A DNA stretch of 64,000 nucleotides from Candidatus Mediterraneibacter merdipullorum (GTDB taxonomy: Bacteria > Bacillota > Clostridia > Lachnospirales > Lachnospiraceae), in NCBI GenBank assembly GCA_019117125.1, contig DXAL01000021.1:1-64000 (forward strand). Reading direction: 5' to 3'. Position numbers and translations under genes: made by a program. Each line of letters starts with the position of its first letter. The first letter of the stretch is position 1. Below the pieces are notes generated by a model. That model did no database searches, was not told where the DNA came from, and saw only the letters and a program-made list of their open reading frames with translations. This document shows, one piece after another, positions 6,800-14,397 of the stretch.

Positions 6800-9334
6800 A
6801 TGAAAAGTATCAGATTGAGAGACGGTTTTTACTGGACAGGCATCATCGACGACAAACTCCGGGTGTTTGACATCATCATGTATACGGAGTTCGGCACCAC
6901 TTACAATTCCTATGTGATGAAGGCGGGAGACAAGACGGTGCTCTTTGAGACGGCGAAGGCGAAGTTTTTTGATGAATATCTGGAAAAACTCCGGGAAGTG
7001 ACGGACGTGCACAAGATTGATTACCTCGTCGTCAGCCACACGGAGCCGGACCACGCGGGGAGCGTGGAGAAACTGCTGGACTACAGCCCGCAGATGAAGA
7101 TTATCGCCACCGGATGCGCGCTGGGCTTCCTCAAAGAAATCGTAAACCGGGATTTCGTCGGCATCCCCGCAAGAGACGGGGAGAAGATGACCATCGGCAG
7201 CAGGACGCTTCAGTTCCTTTTCGTGCCGAACCTCCACTGGCCGGACACGATGTATACGTTTATTGAGGAAGAGCAGATACTGGTGACATGCGATTCTTTC
7301 GGCTCCCATTACTGTCTGCCGGAAGTTGTCTCGTCGGAGATAAAGAACGAAGAAGATTATCAGAAAGCGCTGAAATATTATTACGACTGCATCATCGGAC
7401 CATTCAAGCCGTTCATGCTCAAGGCGCTGGACCGGGTGGAGGATATGGATATCTCCATGGTCTGCACCGGGCACGGACCGGTGCTCGTGGGCGATCGGAT
7501 ACGCGCTGTGATGGCGCAGTACCGGGAATGGTCCACCGTTGTAAATCCAAATCCGAAGAAAACGGTCATCATCCCCTATGTGAGCGCTTACGGCTACACA
7601 AAATCCCTTGCGGAAAAGATTGCCGAGGGCGTGAAAGACAGCGGGGACATCGATGTGCGTTCCTATGACATGGTGGAAGCCGACGCGGCGAAAGTCAGTG
7701 AGGAGCTCCTGTTTGCGGACGGCATCCTGCTCGGAACGCCGACCATCGTAGGCGAGGCGCTCAAGCCCATCTGGGATTTGACGCTTGCCATGTTCCCGGC
7801 GACCCACGGCGGGAAATACGCGGGAGCATTCGGCAGTTACGGATGGAGCGGAGAGGGCGTTCCCAATATCACGGCGCGTTTAAAACAGCTCCGGATGAAA
7901 GTGGTCGACGGTCTGCGCGTGCGGTTCAAGCCGTCGGAAGCGGACCTGGTCGGCGCGTACGAATACGGGTATCAGTTCGGATGCCTCATCCAGGATAAAG
8001 AGCCGGTGAAGCCCAGGAAGAAAGGTGCGAGAAGCCTTGTGAAATGTCTCGTCTGCGGGGAAATCTTTGACGCATCCCTGGAGATATGCCCGGTCTGCGG
8101 CGTCGGGAAGGAAAACTTTGTGCCGGTGGATGCGGAAGAGACCGGATACCGAAACGATACGCAGGAGTATTACGTGATTCTCGGAAACGGTGCGGCAGGA
8201 TTCAACGCAGCGAAGGCGATACGCGAGCGGGATAAGACCGGCTCCATCGTGATGATATCAGACGAACCTTATCCGTCCTACAACCGCCCCATGCTGACAA
8301 AGTCCATCGTGGCAGGGCTGAGCGCAGAGCAGATTGCCATTGAAGACGCCGCCTGGTACGAGGAAAACAGAGTATACCAGATGCTCGGCAGGCGTGCGGT
8401 GTCTGTGGACAGCAGGGAGAAGGAAGTGCTGCTGGACAGCGGGGAAAAGATACGGTATACCCGTCTCATCTATGCCCTTGGCAGCGAGTGCTTCATCCCG
8501 CCCATCGAGGGAAGCAGTCTTCCGGAAGTGGTGGCGGTCCGCAGGCTTTCGGACGTGGAGAAGCTGGAGCGGCTGATGGAAGATGCGGCCCGTGCCGTCG
8601 TCATCGGCGGAGGCGTGCTCGGACTGGAAGCTGCCTGGGAACTGAAGAAGGCGGGGCTTGCGGTAACGGTGCTGGAAGCGGCGCCGGTCCTCATGGGGCG
8701 CCAGCTCGACAGCAGTTCGGCTGAAATCCTGAAAGAGATTGGGGCAAAGCACGGTGTCGGGATACGCACCGGGGTATCCGTGGAGGCAGTCGAAGGAGAA
8801 GACCATGTAAGCGGCGTGCGCATCGCAGGCGGCGAGACCATACCGGCGGATATCGTCGTTGTCTCTGCGGGAGTCCGGGCAAAGACAGACCTGGCGGAGC
8901 AGATGGGGCTTGCAGTCGGACGGGCGGTGAAGACAGATGAGCACATGGCGACGGATATGCCGGACGTCTATGCGTGCGGCGACTGTGCAGAGTACGAAGG
9001 CGTGAACTATGCCATCTGGCCGGAGGCGGCGGAGCAGGGACGCATCGCGGGAGCCAATGCAGCCGGCGAGACGCTCACCTACGAGCCGGTCGAGGCGGCG
9101 CTCACATTCCACGGGATGGATACGGCGCTCTTTGCTGCAGGAGATAACGGCAAAAACCCGAACCTGCTCTACAAGACGGTGGAATTCCGGGATATGGGAA
9201 AAGGGCAGTACCGGAAATATTTCTTCCTGAACGACCGGCTGTCCGGCGTCATTCTCATCGGGGACCTCTCGGAAATGGCGCGGATGACCGAAGCGCTGAA
9301 AAAGCACGCGCCCTACAAAGACGTGATAGGATAA
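6800..9334 (+). CDS. Flavodiiron protein fused to rubredoxin and its reductase
   Basis: Single-polypeptide NAD(P)H-driven oxygen and/or NO reductase, an oxidative or nitrosative stress defence of anaerobes. Residues 1-250 are the metallo-beta-lactamase-like diiron domain, with ligand candidates H80, E82, D84, H146, D165 and H225. Residues 255-395 are a flavodoxin domain (FMN). A short rubredoxin-type knuckle follows (C416, C419, C430, C433). From about residue 455 to the end at 844 there is an FAD/NAD(P)H reductase, with the FAD motif at 462-467 (GNGAAG) and a second nucleotide site GGGVLGLEAA. Separate flavodiiron protein, rubredoxin and reductase genes are the more usual arrangement. The ATG at 6800 follows AAGGAGGAAGAG; an open frame runs further upstream into nth but lacks a ribosome site. 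O2 versus NO preference cannot be read here. Confidence 0.92.
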   Translation: MKSIRLRDGFYWTGIIDDKLRVFDIIMYTEFGTTYNSYVMKAGDKTVLFETAKAKFFDEYLEKLREVTDVHKIDYLVVSHTEPDHAGSVEKLLDYSPQMKIIATGCALGFLKEIVNRDFVGIPARDGEKMTIGSRTLQFLFVPNLHWPDTMYTFIEEEQILVTCDSFGSHYCLPEVVSSEIKNEEDYQKALKYYYDCIIGPFKPFMLKALDRVEDMDISMVCTGHGPVLVGDRIRAVMAQYREWSTVVNPNPKKTVIIPYVSAYGYTKSLAEKIAEGVKDSGDIDVRSYDMVEADAAKVSEELLFADGILLGTPTIVGEALKPIWDLTLAMFPATHGGKYAGAFGSYGWSGEGVPNITARLKQLRMKVVDGLRVRFKPSEADLVGAYEYGYQFGCLIQDKEPVKPRKKGARSLVKCLVCGEIFDASLEICPVCGVGKENFVPVDAEETGYRNDTQEYYVILGNGAAGFNAAKAIRERDKTGSIVMISDEPYPSYNRPMLTKSIVAGLSAEQIAIEDAAWYEENRVYQMLGRRAVSVDSREKEVLLDSGEKIRYTRLIYALGSECFIPPIEGSSLPEVVAVRRLSDVEKLERLMEDAARAVVIGGGVLGLEAAWELKKAGLAVTVLEAAPVLMGRQLDSSSAEILKEIGAKHGVGIRTGVSVEAVEGEDHVSGVRIAGGETIPADIVVVSAGVRAKTDLAEQMGLAVGRAVKTDEHMATDMPDVYACGDCAEYEGVNYAIWPEAAEQGRIAGANAAGETLTYEPVEAALTFHGMDTALFAAGDNGKNPNLLYKTVEFRDMGKGQYRKYFFLNDRLSGVILIGDLSEMARMTEALKKHAPYKDVIG

Positions 9335-9381
9335 TGCCGGCGCTGCGCCCTGCAAAGGCGTGACAGAGTGATGCCGGCGCT

Positions 9382-9401
9382 GCATCCCGGAAGCGGGATG
9401 C
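9382..9401. terminator. Hairpin after the flavodiiron gene
   Basis: GCATCCCG (9382-9389) pairs with CGGGATGC (9394-9401) around a 4-nt loop. No T-tract follows, so termination is uncertain. Just before it, GATGCCGGCGCTGC repeats ATGCCGGCGCTGC from the end of the gene. Confidence 0.35.
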
Positions 9402-9438
9402 GGTACAGCAGAAAAAAGGAATCAATCCGAACAGAAAT

Positions 9439-9480
9439 CTCCGGGTGAAGTGAAAAAAAGTTCTTGCATTTCACCCGGAG
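9439..9480. repeat. 14-bp inverted repeat before tRNA-Gly
   Basis: CTCCGGGTGAAGTG (9439-9452) pairs with CATTTCACCCGGAG (9467-9480), with one wobble and an A-rich loop. The right arm lies inside the predicted tRNA promoter. It may end transcription arriving from either side. Confidence 0.5.
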
Positions 9481-9492
9481 TTATGATAACAT
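9464..9492 (+). promoter_or_regulatory. Predicted promoter of tRNA-Gly
   Basis: TTGCAT (9464-9469), 17-bp spacer, TAACAT (9487-9492). Transcription would start about 15 nt before the mature tRNA 5' end. Confidence 0.5.
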
Positions 9493-9513
9493 ACCACATG
9501 TGTCAGAGATGAT

Positions 9514-9584
9514 GCGGGTGTAGTTCAATGGTAGAACACCAGCCTTCCAAGCTGGATACGTGAGTTCGATTCTCATCACCCGCT
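9514..9584 (+). tRNA. tRNA-Gly (anticodon UCC)
   Basis: A full cloverleaf can be drawn: acceptor GCGGGTG/CACCCGC, D-arm GTTC..GAAC, anticodon stem CCAGC/GCTGG with loop CTTCCAA (anticodon TCC, reading GGA and GGG), and a T-arm with TTCGATT loop. CCA is not encoded. The discriminator base is 9584, and the convergent glycerate kinase gene ends at 9585, so the two genes touch. The T-run just downstream lies in the last codons of that gene. Confidence 0.96.
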
Positions 9585-10727
9585 CTATTTTTTTGTCTTC
9601 ATCCCGGTCCTTATCAGGCGGAACATCCGTCTGGCTGCGGACAGGTACAGCTCTTCCGCCCGCTCCAGGGCTTCATCCAGCGGCATGACGCCGTTCACGG
9701 TAGTGACGATGGATTCAATGCCGCAGTCAAAGATGTCTTCCGCACCTTTTCCCATGCTTCCTGTGATGGCGACTGCGGGGATGCCATGCTTCTTACAGCG
9801 CATCCCGACGCCCTGCATGACCTTGCCGAATACAGACTGCCAGTCAGCGGCTCCCTCCCCGGTCACGACCAGGGAGACGCCTTCCAGCCTGCGGTCAAAA
9901 TCCACCAGGTCCAGGACTGTATCAATGCCGGACTTCAGCTTCCCGCCCAGAAACGCCATCAGCGCCGCGCCCAGCCCGCCTGCCGCGCCGGCTCCGGCAG
10001 TCTCGTCCATGTTGATGCCGGTCAGGCGGAAGAGGGCGTCCCGGTAATTCTCCATCCCTTTTTCCAGTTCGCACAGGATGTCAGGCGTTCCGCCTTTCTG
10101 CTTCCCGAAGGTAAAGGTGGCGCCGTTTTCGCCGCACAGCGGGTTCGTGACATCGCACATGACCGTAAAGGAAGCCTCTTTTACAAGGGGGTTCAGACCG
10201 GAGACGTCGATGGCGCTCACCTGGATGAGGTCTTCCCCGCACCCGGAGAGCTCCCTGCCTTCCGCATCGAGAAAGCGGACGCCCAGCGCGCGCATGCAGC
10301 CCATGCCGCCGTCGTTTGTGGCGGAGCCGCCGATGGCGATGGAGATGTCCCGGCATCCCTGTCTCAGTGCGTCCGCAATCAGTTCGCCCGTGCCATAGGT
10401 GGTCGTCCTGCGGGGGTCGCGCATCTCAGCGGGAACCAGGGGGAGTCCGGAGGCGGCCGCCATCTCCATGATGGCTTTCCCGCCCTCCAGGATGCCGTAG
10501 GATGCCCGGACGGTCCCACCAAGAGGACCGTGCACATCCAGGCTCCGCTTCGTGCCGCTGACTGCGGAGAGGACTGCGTCTGTTGTGCCTTCCCCGCCGT
10601 CGGCTGTCTCCACAGAGGCGCACTGGCACCCGGGGAATATCTCTTCGGCTGCCGCCGTCAGCAGCTCTGCCGTGCGGCGGGAAGAAAGAGTGCCTTTGAA
10701 GGAGTCTGATGCAAATAAAAATTTCAT
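9585..10727 (-). CDS. glxK: Glycerate kinase, GlxK/GarK family
   Basis: Phosphorylates D-glycerate (to 2-phosphoglycerate in the characterised GarK type), feeding glycerate into lower glycolysis. The 380-residue protein shows the family features: N-terminal FASDSFKGTLSS, TADGGEGTTDAV, the IAIGGSATNDGGMGCMRALG segment, TAGAGAAGGLGAALMAFLGG and VTGEGAADWQSVFGKVMQGV. The ATG at 10727 is preferred over 10739 because AAAGGTGG precedes it by about 8 nt. The CdaR-type regulator on the same strand upstream is its usual partner. A terminator between the two suggests the regulator is a separate unit. The gene's 3' end abuts tRNA-Gly. Confidence 0.93.
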   Translation of the reverse strand: MKFLFASDSFKGTLSSRRTAELLTAAAEEIFPGCQCASVETADGGEGTTDAVLSAVSGTKRSLDVHGPLGGTVRASYGILEGGKAIMEMAAASGLPLVPAEMRDPRRTTTYGTGELIADALRQGCRDISIAIGGSATNDGGMGCMRALGVRFLDAEGRELSGCGEDLIQVSAIDVSGLNPLVKEASFTVMCDVTNPLCGENGATFTFGKQKGGTPDILCELEKGMENYRDALFRLTGINMDETAGAGAAGGLGAALMAFLGGKLKSGIDTVLDLVDFDRRLEGVSLVVTGEGAADWQSVFGKVMQGVGMRCKKHGIPAVAITGSMGKGAEDIFDCGIESIVTTVNGVMPLDEALERAEELYLSAARRMFRLIRTGMKTKK

Positions 10728-10830
10728 AGTACATTCCACCTTTCAAAAAATTGTCCCAAAATGGTTTCGGATTCTGTCTGTACCGCTATCTTACCAGATT
10801 TCATCCAGAGCCGCCCGGGACGGAAATACA

Positions 10831-10874
10831 AAAACCTCCGGGTATTTTGTCTCTGGGACACAAAATATCCGGAG
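10831..10874 (-). terminator. Terminator of the CdaR-type gene
   Basis: CCTCCGGGTATTTTGT (10835-10850) pairs with ACAAAATATCCGGAGG (10859-10874), 16 bp with one wobble. Read on the minus strand, the hairpin is followed by TTTTT. Confidence 0.75.
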
Positions 10875-10890
10875 GATGTCTGTTTTCCGA

Positions 10891-10943
10891 AGCCGTGGCG
10901 CTGTATGATGCGGGTTCCTGTTCGGAGCCGTGGCGCTGTATGA
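10891..10943. repeat. 18-bp direct repeat
   Basis: AGCCGTGGCGCTGTATGA occurs at 10891-10908 and again at 10926-10943, 35 bp apart, in the gap after the CdaR-type gene. No function is apparent. Confidence 0.6.
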
Positions 10944-10951
10944 GGTCAGCC

Positions 10952-12115
10952 TTACGCCCCGGAACCTTCCCCGCAGGCGCGCGTCAGGTAAAGATAGAAG
11001 CACATCAGCAGCCATTTGTCTTCCGGGTCAGAGCGCGGGTCCAGTCCCAGCGTCTCCAGAAGCCGGCTGTACTGATAGGAAAATGTATTCTTGTGCATAT
11101 AGAGCTTCTGCGCGGCGGCTGTGATGCTGAAATCGCAGGCAATGAGACTGCCGGTGAGCTCCCGGCAGTGCCGGATGGCGTCTTCGCTCATGCCGTCTGC
11201 ATATGCGCCGAAAATCTGCTGCAGCTCCCGGAATGGAACGGACTGCGCCAGATACTTCCGGACATTTTTGGTGAACCAGACGATGGGTGCGCCGGCTGCG
11301 CCGCTTTCTTTTTCCAGCCAGCGGCAGTGGTGCAGCGAGGCATGGTAGAGAGACGGGTGGTCCTGCAGCGTGCCGATGAAGAAACGACAGGAAAGCCCCT
11401 CCCTGGCGGCGGCATCGGAAATCTGCTCCACATAGCCGGAGAGCAGGGCGTCCTGCATTGAAAGAGAAGGACAGCGGCGCATCCCGTCTCCGGAGGCAGC
11501 GACGCCCCGGAACAGGAGCGCGTGCCCTTCATCCGGGCAGAAGGACAGGTCTTCGCTGCCGCACAGACTGTTTTCCTTCAGAAGGTGCAGGAAATGCCGG
11601 CTCTCGCTGTTTTCCGTGCGGCACAGGATGCAGACGCGGGGGATGCTGCTTTCGTATCCGAGCTCCTGCAGAAGCGTTCGGAGTTCCGCAGGGTCTGCGT
11701 GCTCCCCGCCGGAGATGAGGGCCAGGAGCCGCTCCTTTTTCGTCTGTCTGCGCAGGGAGCGCATTTTCTGTTCTTCGTATTTTATCATGGTCTCAATGGA
11801 CATCTTGATGATGAGCGCCACGGGGCGTATCTCTTCCGGCTCGCCGGTCACGCCTACGACCCCTTCCCTGCGCCCGTCGATGTCGATGACCATGTTGATG
11901 CCGCGGCTGACGCCCGGATAATCGGTATCCGAAGCCACCGGGATGATGTCCTCCCCGCCGTGCAGAATCTTCCAGGCGGGCTCGTGATAAGTCCCGATGC
12001 GTTCCGGATTCCGGCTGGCGATGATGATGCCGTCCCGGTCCATGATATTGACATTGTATTCGGTGTATCTGGTGATATGTTCAATGAGTTTTTGTGCGAG
12101 GGTTGTATCCAGCAT
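10952..12115 (-). CDS. CdaR/SdaR-type sugar diacid regulator
   Basis: Transcription factor of the CdaR family, which in enterobacteria senses glycerate, glucarate or galactarate. Residues 1-135 match the putative sugar-diacid recognition domain (LAQKLIEHITRYTEYNVNIMDRDGIIIAS, VVGVTGEPEEIRPVALIIKM). The centre is variable. The C-terminal 60 residues carry the PucR-type helix-turn-helix (DFSITAAAQKLYMHKNTFSY). The ATG at 12115 is chosen because CAGGAG sits 7 nt before it; an upstream extension to 12211 has no ribosome site and unusual composition. It lies directly upstream of glycerate kinase on the same strand, so it probably activates glxK in response to glycerate. A 22-bp tandem repeat lies in its upstream region. 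Confidence 0.88.
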   Translation of the reverse strand: MLDTTLAQKLIEHITRYTEYNVNIMDRDGIIIASRNPERIGTYHEPAWKILHGGEDIIPVASDTDYPGVSRGINMVIDIDGRREGVVGVTGEPEEIRPVALIIKMSIETMIKYEEQKMRSLRRQTKKERLLALISGGEHADPAELRTLLQELGYESSIPRVCILCRTENSESRHFLHLLKENSLCGSEDLSFCPDEGHALLFRGVAASGDGMRRCPSLSMQDALLSGYVEQISDAAAREGLSCRFFIGTLQDHPSLYHASLHHCRWLEKESGAAGAPIVWFTKNVRKYLAQSVPFRELQQIFGAYADGMSEDAIRHCRELTGSLIACDFSITAAAQKLYMHKNTFSYQYSRLLETLGLDPRSDPEDKWLLMCFYLYLTRACGEGSGA

Positions 12116-12218
12116 ATGCCACTCCTGTCCGGAACCGCCCCGGCAATGTGCCTGTGCCGGGCTGTGCGTCCCTTTTATCCTGATTATAGGGCAGGACGGG
12201 CGGGATATCAAGAATCTT

Positions 12219-12262
12219 TGTCAGAGAGAATATCGGGAATTGTCAGAGAGAATATCGGGAAT
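12219..12262. repeat. Two perfect 22-bp tandem repeats
   Basis: A 22-bp unit (TGTCAGAGAGAATATCGGGA plus AT) is present twice back to back at 12219-12240 and 12241-12262, between the divergent CdaR-type and DUF624 genes and just upstream of a predicted promoter. It could be a double operator. Confidence 0.7.
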
Positions 12263-12269
12263 CTTCGCA

Positions 12270-12298
12270 TTGTATCCTGTTTTTCCGTGTGCTATACT
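12270..12298 (+). promoter_or_regulatory. Predicted promoter of the DUF624-xpt pair
   Basis: TTGTAT (12270-12275), 17-bp spacer, TATACT (12293-12298). Transcription would begin near 12305. Confidence 0.6.
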
Positions 12299-12353
12299 GG
12301 AAAGATAAGAGGGGAAGCAAAAGAGAAAAATCACAGATGAACAGGAGACAACT

Positions 12354-13007
12354 ATGAGATTCAACATTACAGATAACGTCATTGTCAGAGCTCTTTCCAA
12401 AATATGCGATATGGTCTGTCTCAACGTACTCTGGCTGATATGCTGCATCCCGGTGGTCACCATCGGCGCATCGACGACCGCGCTGTACACGGTCATGCTT
12501 AAGATGGTGAAAAACGAAGAGGGATATATCTTCCGGGGATTTTTCCGTGCGTTTAAGACGAATTTCAGACAGAGCACCATCATCTGGCTCATCCTGCTGG
12601 CGCTGGGCATCGTCTGCTGGATTGACTTCCGAGTGGCGGGTGTGATGCCCGGTACCGGAGGCCTGGTCATGCGGAGCATCTTCCTGCTGCTGGGGTTCGT
12701 CCTGCTGGCAGTCATGATTTATGTCTTCCCGCTCACCGCACGATATGAAAACAGCATACGCGCTACATTCCGCAATGCGCTGCTCCTGGCAGTGGGCAGG
12801 CTTCCGTATACGCTTCTGATGGCGGCGGTCACGGTGGGCGCAGTGATACTTTCCCTGTGGAATACGGCAACACTGATGTTCGCGGTCCCGCTCTGGCTCC
12901 TCATCGGGGGCGCGCTCATCGCATGGATAAATTCCTGTCTGCTCCGGAGAGTGTTCGTGATATTTGAAGGCAGCGGGGACGAAAACGAAGGGGAGGAAAC
13001 AAGATGA
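12354..13007 (+). CDS. YesL/DUF624 family membrane protein
   Basis: Polytopic membrane protein of the DUF624 (YesL) family, 217 residues. The conserved N-terminus is visible ([40 protein letters not shown]), followed by hydrophobic stretches around residues 78-97, 103-125, 145-165 and 175-195. Members are common beside carbohydrate genes in Firmicutes but have no established activity. Its last four bases (ATGA) contain the start of xpt, so the two are translationally coupled. A CAGGAG ribosome site precedes the ATG. Confidence 0.82.
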   Translation: MRFNITDNVIVRALSKICDMVCLNVLWLICCIPVVTIGASTTALYTVMLKMVKNEEGYIFRGFFRAFKTNFRQSTIIWLILLALGIVCWIDFRVAGVMPGTGGLVMRSIFLLLGFVLLAVMIYVFPLTARYENSIRATFRNALLLAVGRLPYTLLMAAVTVGAVILSLWNTATLMFAVPLWLLIGGALIAWINSCLLRRVFVIFEGSGDENEGEETR

Positions 13008-13654
13008 ATTTCTTAGAAGAGCGGATTGTAAAAGACGGTATCGTAAAAGAGGGAAATGTACTGAAAGTCGACAGTTTCTTAAACCATCAGATGGACATCG
13101 ACCTCCTGGACCAGATGGGAGCGGAGTTCAAACGGCGCTTTGCGGACAAGCCCATCAACAAGATACTGACGATTGAGGCGTCCGGAATCGGGATTGCCTG
13201 CGTCGCGGCGCAGCACTTCCACGTGCCGGTCGTATTTGCGAAGAAATCGCAGAGCATCAATCTGGACGGCGAGATGTATGTAGCGGAAGTGGAATCCTTT
13301 ACGCACAAGTGCATCAATCATGTCATCGTGTCCCAGAAGTTCCTTTCCCCGGAAGACCACGTCCTTATCATCGATGATTTCCTGGCGAACGGCTGCGCCC
13401 TCCAGGGACTTATCCAGATTGTGCAGTCTGCGGGAGCCACGGTGGAAGGAATCGGGATTGCCGTTGAGAAGGGCTTTCAGTCCGGCGGAAGGATGATACG
13501 CAACCTCGGGTTCCAGCTGGAGTCTCTGGCAATCGTTGACGGGATGGACGCCGAGACCGGTGAAGTCCAGTTCCGGGACCAGTCCAAAATGGGTTCGTCG
13601 GGCAGTGTGGTGACGGAGGAAGGAGAAATCTGCAGGAGCGCGACGCTTGACTGA
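13004..13654 (+). CDS. xpt: Xanthine phosphoribosyltransferase
   Basis: Purine salvage enzyme converting xanthine and PRPP to XMP. The 216-residue protein matches Xpt throughout: [47 protein letters not shown] and the PRPP-binding loop [18 protein letters not shown]. It overlaps the preceding membrane-protein gene by 4 nt. In many Firmicutes xpt is headed by a guanine riboswitch and paired with a xanthine permease. Neither is seen here, and the leader between 12305 and 12354 is too short for a purine riboswitch. Confidence 0.94.
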   Translation: MNFLEERIVKDGIVKEGNVLKVDSFLNHQMDIDLLDQMGAEFKRRFADKPINKILTIEASGIGIACVAAQHFHVPVVFAKKSQSINLDGEMYVAEVESFTHKCINHVIVSQKFLSPEDHVLIIDDFLANGCALQGLIQIVQSAGATVEGIGIAVEKGFQSGGRMIRNLGFQLESLAIVDGMDAETGEVQFRDQSKMGSSGSVVTEEGEICRSATLD

Positions 13655-13790
13655 GGAACGGGTGCGTGACAGGTTGACTCTGCTCCGGCGGGAGTGTGAA
13701 GAGAGGACCCTGCTCCGGCGGGAGTGCGTTCAGATTCAGTTCGGGAATTGCGAAAAACCGGGATTACGGTCTATCTGACAAAAGATAAAA

Positions 13791-13843
13791 CAGGAATTGG
13801 AGAACTCGCCTTATGGCTCAGACAACTCCAATTCCTGTTTTTT
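13791..13843 (+). terminator. Terminator after xpt
   Basis: CAGGAATTGGAG (13791-13802) pairs perfectly with CTCCAATTCCTG (13826-13837), followed by TTTTTTG. Outer bases CTGACAAAA and TTTTGTCAG extend the fold. Confidence 0.85.
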
Positions 13844-13957
13844 GTCAGCTATTCCGCAATCTCCGTTTTTCATGCAATTCCCTCAGATTCATCTGCCCGC
13901 ACTCCCGCCGGGCAGGATACTCCCCCGTCACGCCGCTGCCTGTGCAGACATGTTATC

Positions 13958-14052
13958 CCTTCCGCATTGGTTATCTGCCGTGGCAGGAGGAGACGGTCTT
14001 TGCGCAGGTTTCAAACTTTCCCTTCCGGGCTGATTATCTGCCGTGGCAGGAG
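13958..14052. repeat. 32-bp imperfect direct duplicate
   Basis: Two 32-bp copies at 13958-13989 and 14021-14052 share CCTTCCG at one end and TTATCTGCCGTGGCAGGAG at the other, differing only in a few bases between. Confidence 0.65.
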
Positions 14053-14140
14053 AGGGACGGGTGCAGGGGTGCTGTGACGGCACCGTAAAGCAGCATCAGC
14101 ACTTGGGCGGCGTATTGTGCCGCCCTATGTGTCTGCTATG

Positions 14141-14176
14141 CTGCGTCCCGAGCGAAAGCGTGTGCCGGAACAGCAC
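14141..14176. repeat. Dispersed 36-bp element, copy 1
   Basis: 31 of 36 positions match 38382-38417, including a shared 19-bp core GTCCCGAGCGAAAGCGTGT. The core contains a potential GC-GAAA-GC mini-hairpin. Confidence 0.65.
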
Positions 14177-14214
14177 CCCTGCGCCTGTCCCCCTTCTCCC
14201 CCCCCCATCCAAAG

Positions 14215-14244
14215 TTGACTTTGCAACTCCCCCGGTATTATGTT
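14215..14244 (+). promoter_or_regulatory. Predicted upstream promoter ahead of murE
   Basis: TTGACT (14215-14220), 18-bp spacer, TATGTT (14239-14244). Its transcript would cross the hairpin at 14266-14329. Confidence 0.45.
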
Positions 14245-14265
14245 ATCCTATAAGATGATGTTGGT

Positions 14266-14329
14266 GTCAAAAGTCCCCCACTTATGAGCAGACTTATGAG
14301 AAGACTCTTGTGGGCTCAGACTTTTTGAC
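14266..14329 (+). promoter_or_regulatory. Long-range hairpin between two promoters
   Basis: GTCAAAAGTC (14266-14275) pairs with GACTTTTTGAC (14319-14329) with one bulged T. CCAC and GTGG pair inside it. The right arm contains a T-run and overlaps the -35 of the next promoter, so it may attenuate upstream transcription. Confidence 0.4.
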
Positions 14330-14353
14330 TCCGGCATCACAATGTGTTATATT
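14325..14353 (+). promoter_or_regulatory. Predicted main promoter of the murE-ychF run
   Basis: TTGACT (14325-14330), 17-bp spacer, TATATT (14348-14353). The transcript would start near 14360, before the GGGGAGG ribosome site of murE. Confidence 0.7.
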
Positions 14354-14397
14354 ACAGCCTTCCGGCTGAATCTGATGATAACGGGGAGGAAACCGAA

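Larger units (their letters stand above)
13655..14397. other. About 740 bp without a gene, rich in repeats
   Basis: No frame here resembles a protein. It holds a 17-bp direct repeat (CTGCTCCGGCGGGAGTG at 13680-13696 and 13710-13726), a strong terminator (13791-13843), a 32-bp imperfect duplicate (13958-13989 and 14021-14052), a dispersed hairpin element (14141-14176), and two stacked promoters around a long hairpin ahead of murE. Confidence 0.6.

Noticed and set aside
10751-12340. Long plus-strand open frames opposite the CdaR-type and glycerate kinase genes
   Set aside because: They are antisense shadows of GC-rich genes. They show no domain, no ribosome sites and run across the terminator at 10831-10874.
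12305-12353. Purine riboswitch expected before xpt
   Set aside because: The leader of the DUF624-xpt pair is only about 50 nt and has no purine aptamer core.
14344-14397. Longer MurE starting at ATG 14344
   Set aside because: The ATG lies inside the promoter region, upstream of the predicted transcript start, and lacks a ribosome site. TTG 14398 has GGGGAGG at the right distance and begins where homology begins.
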